Origin: an uncultured Clostridium sp.
GTDB taxonomy: Bacteria; Bacillota; Clostridia; Oscillospirales; Acutalibacteraceae
Assembly (NCBI GenBank): GCA_958422185.1
Contig: CATZNW010000004.1
Coordinates: forward strand, 1 to 64,000
Reading direction: 5' to 3'
Length of the DNA stretch: 64,000 nucleotides
In this document: positions 51,901 to 59,559 of the stretch, in pieces
Numbering within the stretch: the first letter of the stretch is position 1
How the letters are laid out: each line of letters opens with the position of its first letter
The notes under the pieces: generated by a model
The model's input: only the letters and a program-made list of their open reading frames with translations
Database searches by the model: none
Told to the model about the DNA's origin: nothing
Position numbers and translations under genes: made by a program

Positions 51901-54900
51901 CATTAATATAACTGATGCTTTTGGAAGCAACCAGCTGACCGCCGATTCATGGAATCACATTGTTGTTCAGGTTGAACCTTCAGCAGATTATGATATTATT
52001 TATACCTATATTAATGGTGCAAACGTAGGTAAATTCAACACTTATACAGCATCTGATTCAAATTTAACCGCAGGAGCTTCGATACACGAATATCTTTCTC
52101 AGGCAAATTCTATTTCATACGGCAAAACAGCCGGTTCCTATGCTAACGCTACGGAAGGATATTTGGACTCATTCGCAATTTACAACGGTATTTACTCAGC
52201 AAGCGATATATTCAGCAAAGATTCGCTTGACAGCGCTGATTCTCTTCTTGGAGAAACGATGAAGCTGTTTGAAAACAGAATGGCAACAATAAGCAGTGAT
52301 AATATCTATACAAATATGGCAACTGCTTATGAGATCTATGATAAAGCAAAAAGATATCAGTGGTCTATCAACAACGGCACAATTGAAATGAAGGCCGAAG
52401 AAGTTACCGAACTGTTTACACAGATGAATGAAGCACTTAACGCTATGAATTCATACAGCGGGCCGGCCACTATCGAAGGCTGGAGTACAACAAATAACAC
52501 CCAGATCGGGGCACAGTACACTCAAAATATGCTGTCAAAAGTTAACCTTGATTCGCTTTCTCAAATGCCAGGTACAGAAGACAATTATAATGCTGGTATT
52601 GCGAGCGGCTCCTTTGTATGGCTTTATGACGGCAGTGAGATGACCGCTCCAATTAATGCCGGAATCTACAGAAATGCTGACTGGTCTACTTCTATATACG
52701 GTGCCAGCATTTATCTTACGCAGGGAGATAATCTTTCTCTTGCAACAAATTGGCATTTTAACACAAATGCAACGGTAGCAAACGGAAATCAGACCAACTC
52801 AGGATGGTATTATGAAAATTATAATGACGAATTATTGAATTCGAGCGGTGAAGATAGCAACGTTGTTGTTCCGTGTTCAAGCGGTAACTGGGTGCTGGGC
52901 TCTAATTACCTAGTTTATAATGTTTCAAATGCGCCTACAAACTATCTTACAACCATAAATCCGCATTATAATACAAAGAACTATTGGACCAGTATTGGAC
53001 GCGGATTTGTTAACCATGATATTGTTTTTGACGCACCAATATACATTATAAATTATGTTCCGGTTGAAAATGCACTGTTCAACAACGAAGAAAGGATCGC
53101 TTATCTTCAGAACATCACGAATTACAGACCGGATACAGCAAAAGAGCTTCTTGGAGCTTATGACGCGCTTACCGAAATGAATTATCAGTTTGACGTCAAC
53201 AATGAAAACGGCGGCGTAAACAACAGTAATGTTGAAACTTTCGTCAATAAGCTCTCCGCAGCTGTCAGCAGGCTCGAAGCCGTTGATACTACAGATCTTA
53301 CCGGTATTGCCGATTATCAGCCGCTTATTTCAAAGAGAGATGAATATACCGATGAGTATACAGCGTTGGTTGAAGGTGAGAAAGATCTTTGCACCACCTC
53401 TTCTTGGCAGGCGTTCGATAATGCATATAACGCGGTTGTAGAGCACTTTAACTCGCTTTATCCTTACGGTGAGGATCAGCCATTCGTAACGGATGAAAAC
53501 GTTATAGAAAGACTTACCAATAACATTGATGATGCTTATGCAACACTTGTAAGAAAAGCGGATTATGAACCGGTAGATTCAAAGGTTGCTGAAGGAACCG
53601 AATATACTGTTAAAAACAATACCAATAACGGAACAAATTTAGATAATCAGATTTATACTTATTCAACCTATGAACCGTTCAAAACGGCTTATGCTGCTGC
53701 AAAGACTATCTCCAGCAATACGGATGAATATAAAAACAATATCCCGATGTATTATGTATCTTACCAGCCCACGGACCCGTCACAGGGTGAATACGGGCCG
53801 TATATTGCTTTCGATAAGAACGGCAGGGTCGTTACAAACAATACCCAGGATACTGATTACTACGCTTATATAGGCACTTATTACGACAGAAATGAAGACG
53901 GCTCCTATTCAGAGAATTATCTTGAGGAAGGCGACTACATTTATTATAACGGCAGCTACATCAATGTTCGTAACTATCGTTATTATGCTGAAAGTGTTTC
54001 GACAAGAATACTTTCCTCAAAACAAATAGAGATCAATACCGCTTCTTCAGATCTGGAAACTGCCAATGCCGGCACCTTGCCGGTAGTGGACTACACTGCA
54101 TACAATGCTACAACGGATCTTCTAAAGTATCAGGATATTGCTGCGTTTACTGACGCATATATCGGGACGCTCGAATCATCTGTTTACAGCATCATAAGAA
54201 ATCAAGGAATACAGGATTCCAGCGTAACTTATGCAAGCGGACTTGAAGGTGTCAGCTCTATAACCTGCACCACACTGCCCTACTCTTCCGGATCAGGAGA
54301 AAAAGCATATGTATCTGCAGAAGGCCGAGTCTGGAAAGACACTTCCGATCAAAACGTTCTGGACGGCATCACCAGAAACATTCTTCAAAACCTCAAATTG
54401 GATAATACTGAAAACATCAGTGTACGCAGACAGGTTGAAGTTACATTTAATTACGTTCTTGGTGACAGCGGCTCAGTAAACGAGATAGAGAAGAAATCTA
54501 TCAACTACGGCGATAATTATCGTGCTGAAACACCGGACGGCTATACTGCGTATAAGTGGGTAATCCGAGAAAATGAAAGCGGCGAAACATTTACTGTTCC
54601 GTCAGCGCAAAGTTACAATGCAAAGATCACTACGCCTGTTACAATAACTGTATATTGCTCTGAAGAGCCGATAGAAAATCAGGTGACTCTTAGAGTCCTT
54701 AATCAGTACGGCCATATCGTTCAGGAGTACAACGTTGCAGCGGATACAGCGATTACACTGGCTGATAATCAGTATACAATTGCTGAAAACAGTCCCGTAT
54801 CCATGCCGGACGCACCTTTCTACAGGTTCTCCGGATGGCTCGTTAACGGCACGGCGCACGAAAACGGAACCGTTGATCTTTCAGATTACACTACCAGCGT

Positions 54901-55588
54901 CGTAACCTTGAAGCCCGTATTTGCGGTTGCTTCCGATTCATATACAATAACGGTTGACAATGCAGCGGTCACCTTGGAAAACGGTGCCAATATCTATTAT
55001 GATACGCAGGTAACGGTTAAACCCGCAGACGGCGCAATCGGACTTGCAGCAGATATAAACGGAAACTATTATGCAGTTTCTTACGGCAGTGAAGAATATT
55101 CATTCTACGCCTGCGGAAACATTAATTTCTATTCAATTTATGAAAGTGATGACGGCGCATTCACGATCAACGATAATGCGATTGAGGATAAAGAACTTGT
55201 CAGAAAACTTTCATTAAGACTTCCGTTTGTATATTCATTGCAGGATGTCAATGACAGCAACCAGTTCTTTACATACAGCGCTTCAACGGCCAATATTCCG
55301 GAAGGTGCTGAAGTTACTGAGGTGGGTACGATCTACACCATAAGCGAAGATATCGGTAATGATTCTAACCAGTTTGTGATCGGTGCTCCGGGAGTTAACA
55401 AGAACACGGCCAAGAATCAGCTGAATACGATGCAGTATTATCTTGGTATAAACAATTCAAGAGATTTGAAGATCTATACCAGAGCTTATGTGAAGTACAG
55501 CTACAAGACAAATGTGACCGAAGGCAACGTTAGTGAAGACACAGAAATTCAGACGATAGACTACGGCAACATTTGTGTTAGCCGATAA
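48914..55588 (+). CDS. Giant secreted GH43-like/LamG multidomain protein 2
   Basis: A 2224-residue paralogue of protein 1. The signal peptide (about 1-31) shares its first 16 residues with protein 1. An extra N-terminal jelly-roll-like domain (about 32-285) is absent from protein 1. The GH43-like propeller lies at about 290-630 with candidate acids Asp358 (ARDPYI), Asp490 (TIDGDI) and Glu541 (LEGPQI). Two LamG-like domains follow (about 635-870, ending DFRIYNRALSASDI, and 890-1110), then helical repeats, then the C-terminal module ending TIDYGNICVSR. No anchor motif is seen. AAGGAGG precedes the ATG. The function is probably polysaccharide binding or cleavage outside the cell; the substrate is not deducible. 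Confidence 0.88.
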   Translation: MKKHLSKRLLSLFLAVLMVATSAPLAAFAAGTAWTQVASSDFTQAEWRKNSDGNVVTDDVGSSFRQYVDNVPALNDSDSTMSWTVNGYDGSSIHANEGGYNGVHYDDGFIFLNAYNGDQVTPITGAESFKIDLLFTHTSYDISMSSRYGFFMLGKTNALSKPEASMDSNSYVFAQDGDGPAWSEGVQLYSNGDDGYNLSSNSGILTVGQDYHYILTYSDGYFHAYITDTNGKTVQNLFSAEHAINTSEIVSIIMGDDDSSYFSQDMNYKSITFYRGTEDKSSSETASGLTKYLFAYFTGNSADDEQIHLAVSDDGLNFEALNGNRPIFENQTASASYPQGNGIPAGGSGIASSGHARDPYILRGEDGSYYILATDLDTQNGTNWANNSKLLVWHVEDLADLENAELWNIDMEDVFVSDSNSVTRAWAPQAIWDPTYGENGAYMLYWSNKMSDTASTSLYYMYTEDFKTFLTQPQLLIANTSMSSTYDTIDGDITYDESSNLFYLFYKNDNEDQIYYATSPNVNGPYSGTNHFYDSDLSALEGPQIYKLLSDDSYVFLADTYGNPRFAVFGGTDIEHLDSGRITNSNISHLRTRHGSVAYITDDDYNALADKYGKETYDSTAIKTGENVNDTLVGRYFTNSDPTYDAASVNGSNTLTNSGVQMVSDYYGKVAARFQSTASDNASGNKAGSYAFLDNTSELLAGLDYKTGVTFSWYGYGLSANAGRYFDWSTADEGSVVWDGAISQNNTSYAYTDSKMEFGVNNNGSTTLLEGYEGNGYINAWHLYTMTITDSYFHFFIDGQLLRTIYSKDMASITTQGTPSELNTINEEWFNRMVSANLYFGISSYAADNMLDGYISDFRIYNRALSASDIQSSLDTLDQGTTDTPADSSQRVYFDPFEDTTSEDGSVTYYRYDQTVEDPLTIHGDVLSLGAASGAGVESQYAYSGGNENSGFTISMFYNPGSGISGENIFTVGTSSNAYFELLENGELHFNWNGSSINITDAFGSNQLTADSWNHIVVQVEPSADYDIIYTYINGANVGKFNTYTASDSNLTAGASIHEYLSQANSISYGKTAGSYANATEGYLDSFAIYNGIYSASDIFSKDSLDSADSLLGETMKLFENRMATISSDNIYTNMATAYEIYDKAKRYQWSINNGTIEMKAEEVTELFTQMNEALNAMNSYSGPATIEGWSTTNNTQIGAQYTQNMLSKVNLDSLSQMPGTEDNYNAGIASGSFVWLYDGSEMTAPINAGIYRNADWSTSIYGASIYLTQGDNLSLATNWHFNTNATVANGNQTNSGWYYENYNDELLNSSGEDSNVVVPCSSGNWVLGSNYLVYNVSNAPTNYLTTINPHYNTKNYWTSIGRGFVNHDIVFDAPIYIINYVPVENALFNNEERIAYLQNITNYRPDTAKELLGAYDALTEMNYQFDVNNENGGVNNSNVETFVNKLSAAVSRLEAVDTTDLTGIADYQPLISKRDEYTDEYTALVEGEKDLCTTSSWQAFDNAYNAVVEHFNSLYPYGEDQPFVTDENVIERLTNNIDDAYATLVRKADYEPVDSKVAEGTEYTVKNNTNNGTNLDNQIYTYSTYEPFKTAYAAAKTISSNTDEYKNNIPMYYVSYQPTDPSQGEYGPYIAFDKNGRVVTNNTQDTDYYAYIGTYYDRNEDGSYSENYLEEGDYIYYNGSYINVRNYRYYAESVSTRILSSKQIEINTASSDLETANAGTLPVVDYTAYNATTDLLKYQDIAAFTDAYIGTLESSVYSIIRNQGIQDSSVTYASGLEGVSSITCTTLPYSSGSGEKAYVSAEGRVWKDTSDQNVLDGITRNILQNLKLDNTENISVRRQVEVTFNYVLGDSGSVNEIEKKSINYGDNYRAETPDGYTAYKWVIRENESGETFTVPSAQSYNAKITTPVTITVYCSEEPIENQVTLRVLNQYGHIVQEYNVAADTAITLADNQYTIAENSPVSMPDAPFYRFSGWLVNGTAHENGTVDLSDYTTSVVTLKPVFAVASDSYTITVDNAAVTLENGANIYYDTQVTVKPADGAIGLAADINGNYYAVSYGSEEYSFYACGNINFYSIYESDDGAFTINDNAIEDKELVRKLSLRLPFVYSLQDVNDSNQFFTYSASTANIPEGAEVTEVGTIYTISEDIGNDSNQFVIGAPGVNKNTAKNQLNTMQYYLGINNSRDLKIYTRAYVKYSYKTNVTEGNVSEDTEIQTIDYGNICVSR

Positions 55589-55604
55589 AGGGAGGAGTTT
55601 ATAA

Positions 55605-55724
55605 ATGAAGAAATTTTATGAGTCTCCTTCTGCGGAGATAACAAAGTTTACCTTAGAAAACCCTATTGTTACGTCAGGTTTAAACGAAGGTGGCGAAGTA
55701 ATCGATCCGTATAGTGAATTCTAG
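55605..55724 (+). CDS. 39-residue peptide following giant protein 2
   Basis: Begins 16 bases after the giant gene's stop with AAAGGGAGGAG before the ATG. The product starts MKKFYESPSAEITKFTLEN, continues PIVTSGLNEGGEVIDPYSEF and stops. It matches the 54-residue peptide (41944-42108) at its N-terminus and more weakly near the end (GG, VID, S). The nucleotide sequence from the ribosome binding site through codon 12 is almost identical in the two loci. There is no signal peptide, no Cys and no known family. The function is unknown; conservation beside both giants suggests a role tied to them. Confidence 0.82.
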   Translation: MKKFYESPSAEITKFTLENPIVTSGLNEGGEVIDPYSEF

Positions 55725-55733
55725 GACGCAAAA

Positions 55734-55775
55734 AATGGGCAGAGGAACCTTTCCTCTGCCCATTCTCTATTTATT
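55734..55775. terminator. Terminator after peptide 2, facing the WYL regulator
   Basis: AATGGGCAGAGGAA (55735-55748) pairs with TTCCTCTGCCCATT (55751-55764), a strong 14-base stem. It closes the plus-strand unit and could also stop the convergent WYL gene. Confidence 0.8.
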
Positions 55776-56759
55776 ATAAATTTCTGTAATCTTTTGTGCT
55801 TTATCACGCACCATTTCGGCAAGATATACCGGACTGATTACCTTTATCATATTACCAAACTGCATGATCCAGGAAACAAATCCATCGCTTACTGCCGCTT
55901 CCACGTTCGTTTCGAAATGCTGTATATCTACAGCAGTAAGCGGTATGCGCGGTCCGAATCTGTCTAATATCTGCTCTCTGAGATCAAGATGACATCTCAG
56001 GGTAACTGTCTCCACTTTTCCGCTGAACATATTAAACATTTTCGAGGAGTAATCGGCCGGATCAAGCGATTCATTATACTCACTACATTCGGATACAGGC
56101 CTAGCGTCTTCATCAAGCACATTAATATTTCTGATCCTGTCAAGCCTTAGATTCATCAAATTATCATGACTGCTTTTGTTGCACACCAAATAATACCTGT
56201 CATCTTTCCATATAAGCGCATAGGGCGAAACAACAAACGATTTTGTTGTGTAGCTTTTTTTATTTTCTTTATCTATTTTACGGGTGCTGTATCTGAAGCT
56301 GACTTTTTTCCGGTTTGAGATCGCGTCATCCAGCATATCGATTATGTAATATATCTCCTCGTTATCACATTTATTAACACCTTCTCTATAGACCTGCGAG
56401 GAGAGCGAATCAGCCTGATTGACCGAAAGCAGACCTCTTAGCTTAGAAGTCAGCGAACGCGTCTTTTTGGGCGTGATAAAGCCTGCAGACGTTACCGCAT
56501 CGATCAAAAGACGTATCTCGGGCGTTTCAAACTCACGCGATGCAAGATAGAAACCTCTTTTAGGTGAAAGAACCGAATTTACAGTAAATCCGCATTCATT
56601 CAGTGCCTTAACGTCAGCATAAATACTTTTTCGTTCACACTGAACGCCGTCTTTATTCAGCAGGTCAATAAGCTGATTGGATGAAAGCGGATTATCTTCA
56701 TCCGAGTATTTACGAAGATATTTATAGATCAGCAGTGTTTTAATTTTTGTTGACTGCAT
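55767..56759 (-). CDS. HTH/WYL-domain transcriptional regulator
   Basis: A 330-residue regulator with an N-terminal winged helix-turn-helix (about 1-70: LSSNQLIDLLNKDGVQCERKSIYADVKAL) and a WYL domain (about 140-215). The diagnostic segment VSPYALIWKDDRYYLVCNKS carries the WxxxxYYL core. A C-terminal WCX-like region follows. WYL domains often bind small ligands or nucleic acid fragments. The ATG at 56759 has GGGGTG upstream. It converges on the peptide 2/giant 2 unit, making it a plausible but unproven regulator of the dyad element there. Confidence 0.88.
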   Translation of the reverse strand: MQSTKIKTLLIYKYLRKYSDEDNPLSSNQLIDLLNKDGVQCERKSIYADVKALNECGFTVNSVLSPKRGFYLASREFETPEIRLLIDAVTSAGFITPKKTRSLTSKLRGLLSVNQADSLSSQVYREGVNKCDNEEIYYIIDMLDDAISNRKKVSFRYSTRKIDKENKKSYTTKSFVVSPYALIWKDDRYYLVCNKSSHDNLMNLRLDRIRNINVLDEDARPVSECSEYNESLDPADYSSKMFNMFSGKVETVTLRCHLDLREQILDRFGPRIPLTAVDIQHFETNVEAAVSDGFVSWIMQFGNMIKVISPVYLAEMVRDKAQKITEIYNK

Positions 56760-56807
56760 ATTCACACCCCACAATAAATTTGATGGAACAAAACCATTAT
56801 ATCATAC

Positions 56808-58280
56808 TCAGACTATTTTTTCAACAATAGTACGAAAAATTGGACAGCAATCAGACGATCCGCTTTTGCCGTCCTCTGTCATGACAACAATACAATATTT
56901 CGGATCATTATAAGGGTAAATTCCTGCAAACCATGTGTTGAGCACTTCCCTGCCGTTATTATAAATACCGCTCTGAGCCGTGGAGGTCTTGCCCCCTGAA
57001 AGATCATTATAATCTGCTGCGGATCCGGTACCGTTCGTAACCACGTACCGCATATAGTTTCTGAGCGTCGCGGCGGTTTTTTCACTGATAACCCGGCTTG
57101 AGGGATTATATGCCAGCTTATCCAGGTTTCCGCTGCTGTCGACTATTGCCGATATCAGGCGCGGCTCTGCATAAACCCCTTTGCCTGACAGTGCGCACAA
57201 CGCTGTGCAAAACTGCAAGGGTGTTGAGGTTAACAGCCCCTGGCCAAACCCAAGCAGCGAAAGCTGACCCTTTGAAGTCTGTAAAGTATTTTCACTTGGC
57301 AGATTACCGTCTGATACAACATTTCCGGGCATGATCTCCGTATTTCCGCCAAATTCGAATGCTTCTGCCGTTTTATGAAGTTTTTCCGGTCCGAGCTTTA
57401 GCGCTAGCTCAACAAAAAAGCAGTTGCACGAGTTGGCAAGCGCAGATCTGATGTTTTCGTTGCCGTGCGCCTTGTTTTTTTGGCAGGAAAACTCAGTGTC
57501 GCCTACTGTTACGCTTCCTGTACATTTAAAGTCGAGTTCCACTCCGTTTTCCAGCGCACACGCCGCAACTATAAGCTTAAAAACCGAACCGACCGTGTAT
57601 GCCATGACCGGCCTGAACATATTATCATCAGGTGTTGAATACATTGCAAGCACCTCTGCCGTATCTGCGTCCATTACAACGACAGCGCCTTTACGCATAT
57701 ATTTTGCAGACTCTTCAACCGCCTTTTGAATTTCATTATTGATGGTCAAAACTACACCTGCCGGAACTTCTGTATTCATTTCCTCTGTAATTTCACCTTC
57801 ATCGCCCTCAAGCAGTCTGCCCATCGCGTCTATTCCAAAATTTATATTTTTTTCATAGACTGTTTCACCGTATTGCTTTTGTATAAATTTTAAAAGAGCC
57901 GTAGACTGTGTATCCTTCACTTCATATATTTTTATATATTTACAGGCTGCATAGCTGTCTACCGGGCGCACTACCGGATAACCCTGGGATAGCTCTTCCA
58001 CGATCTCTTCAATTTCACTTTGTGTAAAGAGGAGTTTTAATTCGGACAGGCAATTTTCATTTGGCCTAATCACGGCAACCAGGGCGTTTTCATTATTATT
58101 CATTTTCTGCATATTTCTGTCATAGAGGGTTTGTTTTTCCGAAGTAATGGTGAGTGTGTAGCTGTTATATCCGGAAGACACTGTGTAATCTCCGCTGAGT
58201 GAAATATAGCCAACTCTTCCCAAAGCACCGGCAAAAAGGATTGAGATCACCGCTGCAATGCTGATTATTCTTTTGCCCAT
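56808..58280 (-). CDS. Penicillin-binding transpeptidase (class B type)
   Basis: Membrane-anchored transpeptidase. An N-terminal hydrophobic anchor lies at about 5-22. A short non-catalytic part resembling FtsI/PBP2 N-domains covers about 25-170, and the transpeptidase domain about 175-490. Active-site motifs are SVFK (232-235), SCN (284-286) and KTS (431-433) in place of the usual KTG. Length 490 is short for class B PBPs (550-700). The Shine-Dalgarno GGGGG lies within the 3' arm of the upstream terminator hairpin. The role in septation, elongation or sporulation is unknown. Confidence 0.88.
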   Translation of the reverse strand: MGKRIISIAAVISILFAGALGRVGYISLSGDYTVSSGYNSYTLTITSEKQTLYDRNMQKMNNNENALVAVIRPNENCLSELKLLFTQSEIEEIVEELSQGYPVVRPVDSYAACKYIKIYEVKDTQSTALLKFIQKQYGETVYEKNINFGIDAMGRLLEGDEGEITEEMNTEVPAGVVLTINNEIQKAVEESAKYMRKGAVVVMDADTAEVLAMYSTPDDNMFRPVMAYTVGSVFKLIVAACALENGVELDFKCTGSVTVGDTEFSCQKNKAHGNENIRSALANSCNCFFVELALKLGPEKLHKTAEAFEFGGNTEIMPGNVVSDGNLPSENTLQTSKGQLSLLGFGQGLLTSTPLQFCTALCALSGKGVYAEPRLISAIVDSSGNLDKLAYNPSSRVISEKTAATLRNYMRYVVTNGTGSAADYNDLSGGKTSTAQSGIYNNGREVLNTWFAGIYPYNDPKYCIVVMTEDGKSGSSDCCPIFRTIVEKIV

Positions 58281-58316
58281 AAAAAACGCCCCCGTGATAT
58301 TATTCGCGGAGACGTT
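58281..58316 (-). terminator. Terminator hairpin overlapping the PBP ribosome binding site
   Basis: On the minus strand AACGTCTCCGCG (58316-58305) pairs, with two wobbles and one mismatch, with CACGGGGGCGTT (58296-58285). T residues to 58281 follow and the PBP ATG starts at 58280. It terminates the U32 gene while holding the next gene's Shine-Dalgarno. Confidence 0.65.
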
Positions 58317-58321
58317 AAAAA

Positions 58322-59545
58322 TTAATCACTTTTTCTTCTGAAAATCGCATCAGCAGACACCGGTTTATCACAGTCAAAAGAATAAACAGAAGTCGCCTTA
58401 TTTGCAACAGAAGTTTTTTCACTGTCCGTTTCACAATATAGGTTTGAAACCACAATGTTATACGGTTTTTTATAAGGCTCCAAAACTTCCAGTTCTTCAC
58501 CTTCATAAAACCTGTTTCTCTGGTCAACCGTAATTCTGCTGCCGTTTATATTTTTTAATAGTGCACAGACTTCCCAAGAACGCACATATCCGCCGTAATC
58601 CGTGACCTGCCCATTTTTGATAGGCCCGAAATAAAAACCGGTGGTATACTCTCTGTGGCTCATTCTGTTCATTTCATCCAGTATCCACTGAGAAGGTCTG
58701 AAATCCGGCGAAGGATTTATCAAGTATTCATCTATAGCAGCCCTGTATGCGTGTGTAACGGCCGCAGTGTAGTATTCGCTCTTGGCCCTGCCTTCAATTT
58801 TAAAGGAATTGATTCCGGAAGCAGCAAGTTCCGGTATATGTTCTATCATGCATAAATCGCGTGAATTAAAAATATAAGTGCCGTCTTTCTCCTGATTCAC
58901 AGGAAAATATTCTCCGGGGCGCTTTTCTTCCATCAAGTGGTACTTCCAGCGGCACGGCTGAGCACAGTCTCCCCTGTTAGCGTCTCTTCCCGTCAAATAA
59001 TCCGAAAGAATACATCTGCCGCTGAAACTCATACACATTGCGCCGTGAACAAAAGCCTCGATCTCAAGTTCCGGCGGGCACTTGTCCCGTATGATTCTTA
59101 TTTCATCAAGTGAAAGCTCGCGCGCAGTTACAACTCTTGACGCGCCCATTTCATAATAGGCGTTTGCTGCTGCATAATTCACAATCCCGGCTTGAGTGGA
59201 TACATGGATCTCCACATCCGGCGCATATTTTTTTGCCATCTGTAAAACGCCCATATCCGCAATAATAAAAGCGTCTACACCAACATCCTGAGCAAAACTC
59301 AAAAAATCAGGCAGTTCGGGTATTTCATCATTTCTTGGCAAAGTATTGCAGGTCAAATACAGTTTTTTACCGTTTTTATGAACAAGCCCAACTGCTTCTT
59401 TTAATTCGCTGCCGTCAAAATTGGACGGATTCGAACGCATTCCGAATTTAGTTCCGCCGATATACACCGCATCTGCGCCGAATTTAACTGCGAGTTTTAA
59501 GCGCTCGAAATCACCTGCCGGTGAAAGAAGTTCTATATTCTGCAT
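58322..59545 (-). CDS. Peptidase U32 family protein
   Basis: Member of the U32 family (formerly thought collagenase-like; relatives such as RlhA and TrhP act in RNA hydroxylation). The N-terminus LLSPAGDFERLKLAVKFGADAVYIGG is diagnostic, as is the signature EAFVHGAMCMSFSGRCILSDYLTGRDANRGDCAQPCRW (about 165-202), with a likely metal or cluster Cys set. A C-terminal beta domain follows. Length 407 from the ATG at 59545, with GGGGA upstream. The gene starts 15 bases after the mltG stop. Confidence 0.93.
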   Translation of the reverse strand: MQNIELLSPAGDFERLKLAVKFGADAVYIGGTKFGMRSNPSNFDGSELKEAVGLVHKNGKKLYLTCNTLPRNDEIPELPDFLSFAQDVGVDAFIIADMGVLQMAKKYAPDVEIHVSTQAGIVNYAAANAYYEMGASRVVTARELSLDEIRIIRDKCPPELEIEAFVHGAMCMSFSGRCILSDYLTGRDANRGDCAQPCRWKYHLMEEKRPGEYFPVNQEKDGTYIFNSRDLCMIEHIPELAASGINSFKIEGRAKSEYYTAAVTHAYRAAIDEYLINPSPDFRPSQWILDEMNRMSHREYTTGFYFGPIKNGQVTDYGGYVRSWEVCALLKNINGSRITVDQRNRFYEGEELEVLEPYKKPYNIVVSNLYCETDSEKTSVANKATSVYSFDCDKPVSADAIFRRKSD

Positions 59546-59559
59546 ATTCGTTCCCCGCA

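Noticed and set aside
42124..55588. Cellulosomal (dockerin) or sortase-anchored nature of the giant proteins
   Set aside because: No duplicated calcium-loop dockerin motif and no LPxTG plus hydrophobic tail is visible at either C-terminus.
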